From positions 22,996 to 86,995 of the forward strand of contig NZ_JAJPRF010000016.1 of the NCBI RefSeq assembly GCF_021206925.1: a stretch of DNA of 64,000 bases, in the 5' to 3' direction. This document shows positions 18,107 through 26,237 of the stretch, piece by piece. A program made the position numbers and the translations under genes. Position 1 is the stretch's first letter. Each line of letters starts with the position of its first letter. Under the pieces are notes generated by a model. That model did not search any database, was not told where the DNA came from, and worked only from the letters and a program-made list of their open reading frames with translations. This stretch comes from Rhodoflexus caldus (GTDB lineage Bacteria > Bacteroidota > Bacteroidia > Cytophagales > Thermoflexibacteraceae).

Positions 18107-18176
18107 CGCGTAAATTACTAAAAAAACAAACATTTAAACCTAACAGTTGTCCAAAACCTGTAAGGTTTGCGTATAA
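18107..18176 (+). repeat. dispersed hairpin repeat, copy B (degenerate arms)
   Basis: CGCGTAAATTACTAAAAAAA, then CATTTAAACC, imperfect arms, and GGTTTGCGTATAA align with copies at 15821 and 60514. A TTTTTT tract precedes it, as in the 60 kb copy. The hairpin (18136-18168) has mismatches, so it has decayed relative to copy A. The remainder of 18018-18266 has no visible gene. Confidence 0.7.
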
Positions 18177-18266
18177 TTTGCTTAGCGGCTCAAATTGGTT
18201 GTAAATTTCATGGAAAGCAGATGGAACTGCACGCGCAACCCCACCTGCTTTTCCGATGTAGAGCAA

Positions 18267-18446
18267 TTAATTAGACGTGAGCCAAATAGCAAGTAACGCA
18301 CCTGCAATTTTACCTATCCACGAATAAATAGCATTTTCAGGAGCGTTAGGGTCGCTTCCGATTTTACCGAACAAGGCGAATAAAATGCCGCCGATAAGAA
18401 ATTCTCCTGCGAAATAGCCGATGATGGCTGCAATGAAGGTTAGCAT
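18267..18446 (-). CDS. small two-helix membrane protein (59 aa)
   Basis: An ATG at 18446 opens a 59-residue frame ending TAA at 18267. It starts MLTFIAAIIGYFAGEFLIGG, continues through ILFALFGKIGSDP, and ends in a second hydrophobic stretch (SWIGKIAGALLAIWLTSN). Two transmembrane helices with Gly-rich faces around a short polar loop (SDPNAPENA) look like a real small integral membrane protein rather than chance. It fills otherwise empty space between the YjjG-like gene and tamL. No family is recognised. Confidence 0.62.
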   Translation of the reverse strand: MLTFIAAIIGYFAGEFLIGGILFALFGKIGSDPNAPENAIYSWIGKIAGALLAIWLTSN

Positions 18447-18599
18447 TGTCTTATTGTAAGTTGGTTTACGTGGTTTAATTCCCTCAATTCCTCAAACGTT
18501 CCCCGATTTTTTGAAAAAAATCAGTTGCCATTGTACAAGCGGTAAACAGATTATCAATTCATACTGCCAAATATTGGACAGATAAAAAATCTAAATTGG

Positions 18600-18607
18600 T
18601 ACTTTTG
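18600..18607 (+). promoter_or_regulatory. candidate -7 box (TACTTTTG) of tamL
   Basis: TACTTTTG matches TAnnTTTG, 28 bases before the preferred start at 18636. The TTG at 18574-18576 is farther upstream than the usual 19-base spacing. Confidence 0.35.
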
Positions 18608-18635
18608 TCTGCCGAATGAATTACCCATGTGCAAC

Positions 18636-21047
18636 ATGATTCGCCGCTGCTTATTGCTTATAATTATTTGTTCTACCGTGATGAGTTGTACGGGTGTGCG
18701 CTACTTGCAGGAAGGAGAGCAATTGCTATACACGCAAATTATCAAAGGCAATCGGCAGGTTGCCACCGATGAACTGGAAGCCTTTTACAGGCAGCGCCCC
18801 AATCGCAAACTGTTGCTCTTTGCTTTTTCGCCCTATGTAATTGCCTATTATGAAGGCAAAAAGCCCTACGAGCGCAAACTGCCCGAAAAGCAGGCGGAGT
18901 TGGCAAAACGGGAAAGCTATTACGAGCAACTTTTACAGGATACGACATTGGATTTCAGGCAAGAGCGGAAAATTTTGGCCAAACGTGATAAGGAATTAGG
19001 CAAACTTCGCCGTTGGATAGACGAAGGCAACTGGCTCATGCGCTCCGTTGGCGAAAAGCCCGTCATTTTTGATTCTGCACTGATGTACCGCACTGCCCAA
19101 CAAATGCAATTGGCCATCCGGCAGCGCGGTTTTTTTGCCGCACAGGTAAAGCCATCATACCACATCAAAAAACGTTTGGCAACCGTTACCTATCAGGTAA
19201 CAGAGGGAGCCGCGCATACGATTAACCGCATTTTTTACAGCAGCAGCGACTCTGTATTGCTTAAAATTGTTCGTCAGGATACGCTCAACAGCCTGCTGCG
19301 AAGCAATATGCGCTACGACGAGGGGGTATTCGCACAGGAACGCGACCGCATTACCCGCCACCTGCGCAACAACGGCTACTATGAGTTTACCCGCGACTTC
19401 ATTTTTTTTGACGTAGATACCCTAATCGGCAAGCCGCGCCGTGCCGATTTGCGCGTTACCATAGAGACCATTGATGAAAAAAACCCGCATCGGCAGTTTG
19501 CAATTGGTCAGGTTGAAATCATTACAGACGTAAACACGGAAAGCGAGCGGCCTGCGCGTGATACGCTGAATTACAAAGGCTTGCGCATCGTTTCTTTCAA
19601 TACGGAGCGTTATTCCCCCAAACTATTAGAAGACCGCATTCGGTTGAAACCTTTTCAGTTAAGCAGCCAGGCCAATGCAGAAGAAACCCAGCGGGCATTG
19701 GCAGGGCTGGATATGTTCAAGTTTGTCAATATTGCACAAGACACAAGCGGCGGCATACTGAACCCTCGCATTTTTGTAAGCCCCCTGCCCATCAATGAGG
19801 TCAGTTTGGAAGGAGGCTTGAACGTAGCACAAGCACTACCCGGCCCGTTTTTCAGTGCTTCGTGGCGCAACCGCAATATTTTCCACGGTTGCGAAATCAT
19901 CGAGTTTCGGGCGCGGGGCTCTTTGGAAGCGCAAGGCAGCGCCGCAGAGGTGCAAAATACCTACAACTCGCAAGAACTCAGCCTGAACGCAAGTATCAGT
20001 TTCCCCAAATTGATTTTTCCCATCAGTTTGGACAAAAAACGCGCTTTGAACATTTTTTCTCCAAAAACAAAGCTCACTACGGGCTATACCTTTATCAGAA
20101 GGCCGGAGTATGACCGCTTGAATTTCCAGTCCACCTTCAACTACGAATGGACAAACCTGCGCGACAAACAGTTTACACTGACCCCCTTAGACCTGACCAT
20201 TGTCAATACACCGCGCTATCAAGACGCTTTTATTGAGTACCTGTTGCAATTGGCAGCCGGGGGCAACACCTTATTGCGCAGTTTCAGCAGGCTTCTTGTG
20301 TCAAGTATTTCGGCCAATTTTGTTTATTCCGACACCAAAAGACAGGATGCCGTTTATGTCAGGCTATTTGGAGAGTCGGGAGGCACTACGCTTAACTTTT
20401 TGAGCGACAAATTTTTGCGGAGCAGCAGCACCATTTTCGGGCTGGAATATTTTCGGTTTTTTAAGCTCAATGCCGAAGGCCGCTACTACTTGCCCCTGAG
20501 CAAAGAAACTACGCTTGCCATGCGTGCCAATCTGGGAGTTGCGAACCCTTACGGCAAAACCGAAGATGCACGCAGCACGGTATTGCCCTACGAAAAATAC
20601 TTTTTCACGGGTGGCAGCAACAGCATACGTGCTTGGCGACCGCGCCGCCTCGGGCCGGGCAGCTATACCCCACCTTTCAATGAAAACACCGGCCTTTTTG
20701 ACCTCCGTTTTGAACAACCCGGCGAGCTTTTGCTGGAAATGAACATGGAACTGCGCACCAAACTGTTCAGTTTTGTCAATGGCGCATTGTTTATTGATGC
20801 AGGCAATGTGTGGATGCTCACGCCCGATTCGCGCCCCGGCTCCGACTTCAAACTGAACCGATTTGTACAGGAGATAGCCGTTGGAACAGGGGCAGGTTTG
20901 CGCATGGATTTTTCCATCGTGATTTTGCGTTTTGACATAGGCCTGCGCGTTTGGGACCCCGCCTTCCCGCTGCAACAGCGCTTCGTATTAGGCCGCGAAG
21001 CCTTCCGAAACCCTACCTTTAACGTGGGCATCGGCTATCCGTTCTGA
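18636..21047 (+). CDS. tamL: TamL-type lipidated BamA/TamA outer-membrane protein
   Basis: 803 residues from ATG 18636 (another ATG is three codons upstream). The signal peptide MIRRCLLLIIICSTVMSC ends in a lipobox, so the N-terminus is lipidated, as in the Bacteroidota TamA homologue TamL. POTRA-like domains fill about residues 20-400 (GVRYLQEGEQLLY at the start), followed by an Omp85 barrel with YFFTGGSNSIRAWRPRRLGPG and a C-terminal FNVGIGYPF strand. TamL works with the inner-membrane protein TamB in outer-membrane assembly, but no tamB is adjacent. Confidence is high for Omp85, moderate for TamL specifically. Confidence 0.85.
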   Translation: MIRRCLLLIIICSTVMSCTGVRYLQEGEQLLYTQIIKGNRQVATDELEAFYRQRPNRKLLLFAFSPYVIAYYEGKKPYERKLPEKQAELAKRESYYEQLLQDTTLDFRQERKILAKRDKELGKLRRWIDEGNWLMRSVGEKPVIFDSALMYRTAQQMQLAIRQRGFFAAQVKPSYHIKKRLATVTYQVTEGAAHTINRIFYSSSDSVLLKIVRQDTLNSLLRSNMRYDEGVFAQERDRITRHLRNNGYYEFTRDFIFFDVDTLIGKPRRADLRVTIETIDEKNPHRQFAIGQVEIITDVNTESERPARDTLNYKGLRIVSFNTERYSPKLLEDRIRLKPFQLSSQANAEETQRALAGLDMFKFVNIAQDTSGGILNPRIFVSPLPINEVSLEGGLNVAQALPGPFFSASWRNRNIFHGCEIIEFRARGSLEAQGSAAEVQNTYNSQELSLNASISFPKLIFPISLDKKRALNIFSPKTKLTTGYTFIRRPEYDRLNFQSTFNYEWTNLRDKQFTLTPLDLTIVNTPRYQDAFIEYLLQLAAGGNTLLRSFSRLLVSSISANFVYSDTKRQDAVYVRLFGESGGTTLNFLSDKFLRSSSTIFGLEYFRFFKLNAEGRYYLPLSKETTLAMRANLGVANPYGKTEDARSTVLPYEKYFFTGGSNSIRAWRPRRLGPGSYTPPFNENTGLFDLRFEQPGELLLEMNMELRTKLFSFVNGALFIDAGNVWMLTPDSRPGSDFKLNRFVQEIAVGTGAGLRMDFSIVILRFDIGLRVWDPAFPLQQRFVLGREAFRNPTFNVGIGYPF

Positions 21048-21226
21048 TGCTTGGGGACATAAAAACTGCACCTGTCGGAGGTTTTCTCCAACAGGCACAT
21101 GCTAAAAAATCCGACATAAAATGCCGCAATGATAAGTGAGCGAGCAGTTTTTTAAAGCGTACTCCGCAATTGAGCCTTTGCGAAAGCTGCGGTAAAAAGT
21201 TAAGCTCTCATGTGATTACTGACTCA

Positions 21227-22522
21227 TTACAGCAGTTTGGTAATGCCCGGTACCGCCATAGGGGCAGGCAGGGTTTGCCCCCATTGCAAATTGTCGGGTA
21301 CTAACACTTCTTTTGATGCCCACGCCTCTTCCCATGTAATGGTTTGGCCGGTGTAGGCCACCATCCGCCCGATGAGTGCCAGCATGGTGCTTTGCGTCAT
21401 CCATTCGCCGTCGTTGATGGGTTGCCCTTTGCGAATGGAAGCAAAAAGTTCATCATGCTCGGTTTGGTACATGTCATTTTTATCGCCACGATATTCCCAA
21501 GGCTGCCCTTCATGCGGTGTGATAATGTGTTTACTCTTCATACAGTCAATCAGCGCATGGCCTTTGGTTCCTGAAACCTCAACCAGATAGCTGTTGGAAC
21601 ATCCCGACTGCTTGCGGCTGTAATGATAACCTTTTACACCGTTTTCGTACTCATACACAATGGCGAAATGGTCAAAAATATTGCCTAATTCTTTGCCTGT
21701 ATTAACCTGCCGTCCGCCTGTTCCGAATACCCGAACGGGTGGTTTATCGCCCAGCGCCCAACTCATCATATCAAGGCTGTGAACGGCCTGTTCGGCAATG
21801 GAATCACCTGAAAGCCAAGTATAATGCGGCCAGTTGCGCAATACAAACTCCGCATCGCTCCACTCGTTCTTGCGGTCTTTTTGCCATGCCGGGCCTGTAT
21901 TGTAAGTGTTCAGAATAGAGGTTACTTTACCGATTTCGCCGTTCACGATTTTTGAGAAAATGGCACGTTTAGGGAAATCGTAGCGCCAGCAAAATCCTGA
22001 AACGACTGCCAATTTTTTTTCACGTGCTTTGCGGGCAGCATCCAATACTCGCTTTAACCCCGGCACATCTACCGCCATCGGTTTTTCGGTGAAAATATGT
22101 TTGCCTGCCGCCACAGCCTCCTCCATGTGCTGCGGGCGAAAAGCAGGCGGAGAGGCTAAAATAACCACGTCCACACCTGAATTGAGCAGTTTACGGTAGG
22201 CATCTAACCCTACAAAGCGTTGTGTTTTAGGTACTTGTACTTTATCACCGTGCTTGGCCGCAAGATTTTTGTAAGACTCTTCCAAATGGTCTGCAAAAAT
22301 ATCTGCCATAGCTACCAGCACCGTGTTTTTATCTGCTTTAAGGGCTTGGCTTGCAGCGCCGGTTCCGCGTCCGCCACAACCTACCAACCCTACACGCAGG
22401 GTATCGCTGTTGGGGCTAAATCCTTGAACTGTCCAAGGAATAGTCGCCGCACCTACCGTCAGCAGACCTGCCGACTTTAAAAAATCCCTTCTGGATTCAT
22501 CAAACATTGCATTGTCCATCAT
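21227..22522 (-). CDS. Tat-exported Gfo/Idh/MocA-family oxidoreductase
   Basis: 431 residues. The N-terminus has a twin-arginine signal (SRRDFLKSAGLLTVGAATIPW), so the folded NAD(P)-bound enzyme is exported; a start at 22507 is also possible. The Rossmann motif is RVGLVGCGGRGTGA, and the domain core includes FTEKPMAVDVPG with the conserved EKP lysine. The C-terminal substrate domain begins near residue 175. Exported members in Bacteroidota act on sugars or inositol-like substrates; the substrate here is unknown. It is alone, without a sugar operon around it. Confidence 0.88.
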   Translation of the reverse strand: MMDNAMFDESRRDFLKSAGLLTVGAATIPWTVQGFSPNSDTLRVGLVGCGGRGTGAASQALKADKNTVLVAMADIFADHLEESYKNLAAKHGDKVQVPKTQRFVGLDAYRKLLNSGVDVVILASPPAFRPQHMEEAVAAGKHIFTEKPMAVDVPGLKRVLDAARKAREKKLAVVSGFCWRYDFPKRAIFSKIVNGEIGKVTSILNTYNTGPAWQKDRKNEWSDAEFVLRNWPHYTWLSGDSIAEQAVHSLDMMSWALGDKPPVRVFGTGGRQVNTGKELGNIFDHFAIVYEYENGVKGYHYSRKQSGCSNSYLVEVSGTKGHALIDCMKSKHIITPHEGQPWEYRGDKNDMYQTEHDELFASIRKGQPINDGEWMTQSTMLALIGRMVAYTGQTITWEEAWASKEVLVPDNLQWGQTLPAPMAVPGITKLL

Positions 22523-22595
22523 ATTTACCGGATTGATTTTCCGAAATTTAGCAAAATGATGACGAAAGTCATTAAATTGATGCAGATTGTATGTT

Positions 22596-22603
22596 TATCT
22601 TTG
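22596..22603 (+). promoter_or_regulatory. -7 box (TATCTTTG) of the universal stress gene
   Basis: TATCTTTG matches TAnnTTTG and lies 29 bases before ATG 22633. Its position argues against the in-frame ATG at 22591, which would lie inside the promoter. A TTG at 22577-22579 could be a weak -33. Confidence 0.45.
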
Positions 22604-22632
22604 GTTTCACAAACATTCTTCTACCGATAGCC

Positions 22633-23535
22633 ATGAATATCCTGCAAACAAATACCAACGCGTCTGCCGCTAATGCCACTCAGGAACGCACGCAAATAAT
22701 TGTCCCCATTGATTTCTCCGAAAACTCATTGGCCGCATTGGATTATGCCGTAGCCATTGCCGCCAAAGTCGGTGCCGAAATCACCTTGTATCATGGTTTT
22801 TATGTAATGACAGAGGTGCAGTTTGCCACCATAGACCCGAGCTATCTGAACATGCAGATAGACAATCAGGAGCTTTACTGGAATGAGCGTTTGGAAGGAT
22901 TAAAAGAAAAACTCAGCGATAAAAAATATGCTGACGGCACGCCTGTTTCGGTAAAAGTATTGGTCAAAATGGGCTTAGTGGCCGATGATGTCGGTGAAAT
23001 GGTGCGTCGCGGCGAATATCAGTTGGTAGTTATGGGCACAAAAGGTGCAAGCGGTTTAGAGCGAATAGTACTGGGTTCTATTGCCGGAGCAGTAGCCGAC
23101 CAAGTAACCTGCCCTATTCTGATTGTGCCGCAAAAAGCAGTTTACAACGGCTTGCGCAACGTTGTGTATGCTACTGATTTTGACCGCACCGACACAGCAG
23201 TAATAGACGGCCTTTTGGAGTTTTGTCAATTGTTTGACGGCAAACTTACTTGCCTGCACATCACTACCGACAGCAGCCGTGCCGAATCGGACAAGTTGCT
23301 GTTAGACACTTTGAAAGATACTTATTGGCACGTATCGACAGCCAATATAGGTTTTGTATTGCAAACAGCAGACACCGCCACCAGTGGTATTCGCCGCTAT
23401 ATCCACGACAATCCGACCGATATGTTGGTACTGCTTAACCAGCAGCGCAGTTTTATTGAGCGCATTTTTGACCCAAGTGTCAGCAAGGAGTTTGCTTTTA
23501 CGTCCGATATTCCGCTGTTGATTCTAAAAAAATAA
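22633..23535 (+). CDS. tandem universal stress protein (UspA)
   Basis: 300 residues made of two Usp domains. The first begins IIVPIDFSENSLAALDYA and ends with the ATP-binding loop GTKGASGLERIVLGSIAGAV, of the form G-2x-G-9x-G-S. The second, from about residue 155 (NVVYATDFDRTD), lacks that loop, so probably only one half binds nucleotide. Known of the family: stress and energy-limitation proteins. It is followed after 58 bases by a Crp/Fnr-type regulator, a pairing that suggests control by oxygen or redox state. Confidence 0.88.
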   Translation: MNILQTNTNASAANATQERTQIIVPIDFSENSLAALDYAVAIAAKVGAEITLYHGFYVMTEVQFATIDPSYLNMQIDNQELYWNERLEGLKEKLSDKKYADGTPVSVKVLVKMGLVADDVGEMVRRGEYQLVVMGTKGASGLERIVLGSIAGAVADQVTCPILIVPQKAVYNGLRNVVYATDFDRTDTAVIDGLLEFCQLFDGKLTCLHITTDSSRAESDKLLLDTLKDTYWHVSTANIGFVLQTADTATSGIRRYIHDNPTDMLVLLNQQRSFIERIFDPSVSKEFAFTSDIPLLILKK

Positions 23536-23593
23536 GCATAATTTTTTTCGTGATTTTGTATATTTGAAACAACAAACTTCAAAGTGCAAAATC

Positions 23594-24286
23594 ATGAAAT
23601 CAGCAGTTCCTGTTTGCCGTAATTGCAAAAGTAGAGGGCAATCATTGTTCAGTTTTTGCCAAATAACTGAAACTGAACAGATTAACTCTACTAAATCTAC
23701 TCAAACTTTCCGTAAAGGAGACCATATTTTCCTTGAAAACGGCGTACCGGCCGCGCTTTATTGTATCAACAGCGGTACAGTAAAAATCAGCAAATTAAGT
23801 TCCAACGGGAAAGAGCAAATCATGCGCATAGCACAGGAAGGTAATTTCTTGGGGTATCGTTCGCTGATACTGAAAAGCCGCTATACCTATTCGGCTGTTG
23901 CCTTAGAAGAGTGCAGGGTTTGCGTGATTCCCAAAGCAGATTTCTTTGCTTTGCTGCGAAACAATAACGATTTCTATCAGGCACTGATGGAGATGATATG
24001 CAGAGAGGCAGATGAAGCAGAAGCCAAATTGAGTGATTTAGCGCACAAACCTGTACGCAGCCGCATTGCCGAAGCCTTGTTGCTACTGGCCAACTCCTCC
24101 ACCGATGAGGAACACGCCATCTCTTTAACCAGAGAAGACTTGGCGAGTTTTGTTGGTACAGTAAAAGAAACGGCGATTCGTGTTATTTCAGAGTTGCGCG
24201 ATGCCAATATTATCAGCATTGATAAGCGAAAGATTCGCATTCTCAATCCGCAAATGCTGATACACATCAGCAACGTGTATGATTAA
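23594..24286 (+). CDS. Crp/Fnr-family regulator with Fnr-like cysteines
   Basis: 230 residues from ATG 23594. An N-terminal cysteine patch (C8, C11, C22) precedes a cyclic-nucleotide-binding fold at about 35-125, then a winged helix at about 165-215 (LTREDLASFVGTVKETAIRV). C110, in CRVCVIP, aligns with the fourth cluster ligand C122 of E. coli FNR (SMVCEIP). Together these four could hold an oxygen-sensitive [4Fe-4S] cluster, although the C-x2-C-x10-C spacing differs from FNR. Recognition-helix residues K-E-T-A-I-R keep the Glu and Arg common to CRP and FNR. It lies beside the universal stress gene, a likely target. Confidence 0.85.
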   Translation: MKSAVPVCRNCKSRGQSLFSFCQITETEQINSTKSTQTFRKGDHIFLENGVPAALYCINSGTVKISKLSSNGKEQIMRIAQEGNFLGYRSLILKSRYTYSAVALEECRVCVIPKADFFALLRNNNDFYQALMEMICREADEAEAKLSDLAHKPVRSRIAEALLLLANSSTDEEHAISLTREDLASFVGTVKETAIRVISELRDANIISIDKRKIRILNPQMLIHISNVYD

Positions 24287-24317
24287 AAAGTAAGCAAATT
24301 TTTACATTCTTTTTAAT

Positions 24318-24387
24318 GCGGATAATACGGGTTACGCAGATGCATTCGCATTGTATGCTATAATTGTCGTTCATCCGTGTTATCCGC
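24318..24387. repeat. imperfect inverted repeat
   Basis: GCGGATAATACGG (24318-24330) is mirrored by CCGTGTTATCCGC (24375-24387) around a 44-base spacer. It lies between the convergent regulator and TPR genes. Partial similarity (GCGGAT, GATGAACGCAGATTATG) recurs near 54411-54448, so it may be a dispersed element. Confidence 0.5.
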
Positions 24388-24444
24388 CAAAATCCTCACA
24401 CTCACGCGATACACGTTTAATCATCCAACTGTTTAACAATGTGT

Positions 24445-25239
24445 TTACCAGTCGGGTTTGCTGCGGTCGGTGCGGCGGCTTGGCTGTCGTTGCATTTGTT
24501 GCAGGTACTGCACTTCATTGTTGCGAATAGCATCCAGCATGGCCTTTGCCTGTTCTTCCGTCATTTTAATCTGTTCTAACTTTTTGCTGCGCAATTTGCT
24601 GTTGCTACTCTTGTCTTCCATTTTTCCTTGCTCAGAGCTTTGCTCATCCTGCTCGCCGCTTTGTGCATTTTCTTTGCTTTGCTGCCCTCTCTGCTGCTGT
24701 TGTTGCTTATCGGCATTTTGCTGCTGTTGCTGCTGATTTTTATTTTGTTGCGATTGGTCAGCGTTGTTCTGTTCGCTTTGCCCTTGTTGCTGTTGTTTTT
24801 TTATCAGCAAAGCGTACACAACTTCATAATTATAGCGCGCAGCCTGATTGCCGGGCGAGGCGCGCAAACTGTTGCGCAGGTATTTAAGCGCATCTTCCAA
24901 TTGCCCGCTTTGTGCTTTTATGACGGCTGCTTGTTGGTAAGCCACAGTCTGAACGGCTTTATCGCCTGTTTTTGCGGCTTGCTCATACTGTATCAATGCC
25001 ATAGACATTTCGCCGGCATTGAAATAAGCATGTGCCAGATTCAACAATACAGCAGGTTCTTTTACTTGATACGTATCTGTCAATTGCTTATACTTGTTGA
25101 TGGCTACATTCCAAAATTTGTTGCGAAAAGCAGCTTCTGCCTCGCGTTTCAACTGATTGATGGCGGCAATATCGCCTATGTCGGCAAATGCGGTTGTCGT
25201 TATCAGTAAGAGTAAGCCCAACAAAAGCCTTCTTATCAT
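24445..25239 (-). CDS. BatC-like TPR protein with Gln-rich linker
   Basis: 264 residues from ATG 25239, which opens a signal peptide (MIRRLLLGLLLLITTTAFA). Three or so TPR helices follow (residues 25-150; NLAHAYFNAGEMSMALIQYE), then a low-complexity Gln/Asn/Glu linker at about 155-215. The C-terminal block EQAKAMLDAIRNNEVQYLQQ ends in KPDW, a tail I associate with BatC of the Bacteroidetes aerotolerance (Bat) operon. The usual BatA, B, D and E neighbours are missing. It may serve as a periplasmic scaffold; the name is tentative. Confidence 0.72.
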   Translation of the reverse strand: MIRRLLLGLLLLITTTAFADIGDIAAINQLKREAEAAFRNKFWNVAINKYKQLTDTYQVKEPAVLLNLAHAYFNAGEMSMALIQYEQAAKTGDKAVQTVAYQQAAVIKAQSGQLEDALKYLRNSLRASPGNQAARYNYEVVYALLIKKQQQQGQSEQNNADQSQQNKNQQQQQQNADKQQQQQRGQQSKENAQSGEQDEQSSEQGKMEDKSSNSKLRSKKLEQIKMTEEQAKAMLDAIRNNEVQYLQQMQRQPSRRTDRSKPDW

Positions 25240-25334
25240 ATCCGTGTGATTAGATAATGCGAATGTACTAAATTTTAAGGGAGTAGCTTTGTGCATGCGG
25301 CAAACATTATGCCGCTACAAACAGATATTGAGGT

Positions 25335-26237
25335 ATGTTAAAAATCGCATGGTCGTCCGTTTATCATCACCCGCTGCCGGAGGGACACCGCTTCCCGATG
25401 GAGAAATACACACTGTTGCCCGAACAACTTTTATACGAAGGAACTGCCAATCATGATAATTTTTTTGCCCCGTCGCCTGCCTGCGAAGCGGATATTTTGG
25501 CAAGCCACGATGCGGAATGGTGGCAAAAACTGAAAACACAGCAACTTTCGGCAAGTGAAGTGCGCCGAACCGGTTTCCCGCTATCGGAAAGTTTGGTACA
25601 GCGCGAAGTAGTCATTTTGCAGGGAACTATTCAGGCGGCACTTTTTGCCTTGCAATATGGCATTGCCATGAATATTGCCGGGGGCACACACCATGCTTTT
25701 ACTAATCGCGGCGAAGGTTTTTGCCTGCTGAACGATGTGGCCGTAGGGGCACATTACCTGCTCAACCGACAGTTGGCAAAGCGTATTCTAATGGTGGATT
25801 TGGACGTGCATCAGGGCAATGGCACCGCACAGATTTTTGCAGGCGACGACCGCGTGTTTACTTTCAGTATGCACGGGGAAAAAAATTATCCGCTGCAAAA
25901 AGAACAATCCGACCTTGATATTGGCCTGCCTGATGGGACAGACGACAGTTTATATCTGAAAACTTTGTACGAGACGCTGCCCCGCCTGATAGATACCGTA
26001 CAACCGGACTTCATTTTTTACATTGCCGGCGCAGATATTTTGGCAACCGATAAGTTGGGCAAACTTGCCGTAAGTCGGCAAGGCTGCAAGGAGCGCGACC
26101 GATTTGTGCTGCAAACTTGTAAAGACAATCGCATACCCGTAGCCGTAAGTATGGGGGGCGGCTATTCGCCACGAATTGCCGACATCATTGAGGCGCACAG
26201 CAATACTTACAGGCTGGCACAGGAAATTTTCTTTTAG
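25335..26237 (+). CDS. histone-deacetylase-fold zinc hydrolase
   Basis: 300 residues, no signal peptide. The arginase/deacetylase fold is shown by IAGGTHHAF (catalytic His pair), DLDVHQGNGTA (zinc-binding Asp and His) and AGADILATDKLG (second zinc Asp). Known of the family: bacterial members remove acetyl or other acyl groups from polyamines, acetoin-related proteins or small amides. The substrate is not evident here. Its TAG ends at 26237, directly touching the stop codon of the convergent SpoIIE-type gene with no base between. Confidence 0.88.
   Translation: MLKIAWSSVYHHPLPEGHRFPMEKYTLLPEQLLYEGTANHDNFFAPSPACEADILASHDAEWWQKLKTQQLSASEVRRTGFPLSESLVQREVVILQGTIQAALFALQYGIAMNIAGGTHHAFTNRGEGFCLLNDVAVGAHYLLNRQLAKRILMVDLDVHQGNGTAQIFAGDDRVFTFSMHGEKNYPLQKEQSDLDIGLPDGTDDSLYLKTLYETLPRLIDTVQPDFIFYIAGADILATDKLGKLAVSRQGCKERDRFVLQTCKDNRIPVAVSMGGGYSPRIADIIEAHSNTYRLAQEIFF

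Noticed and set aside
21070..21096. Hairpin CCTGTCGGAG / CTCCAACAGG after tamL as a terminator or repeat copy
   Set aside because: It has mismatches and no U tract, and it lacks the flanks of the dispersed repeat; too weak to list as a feature.
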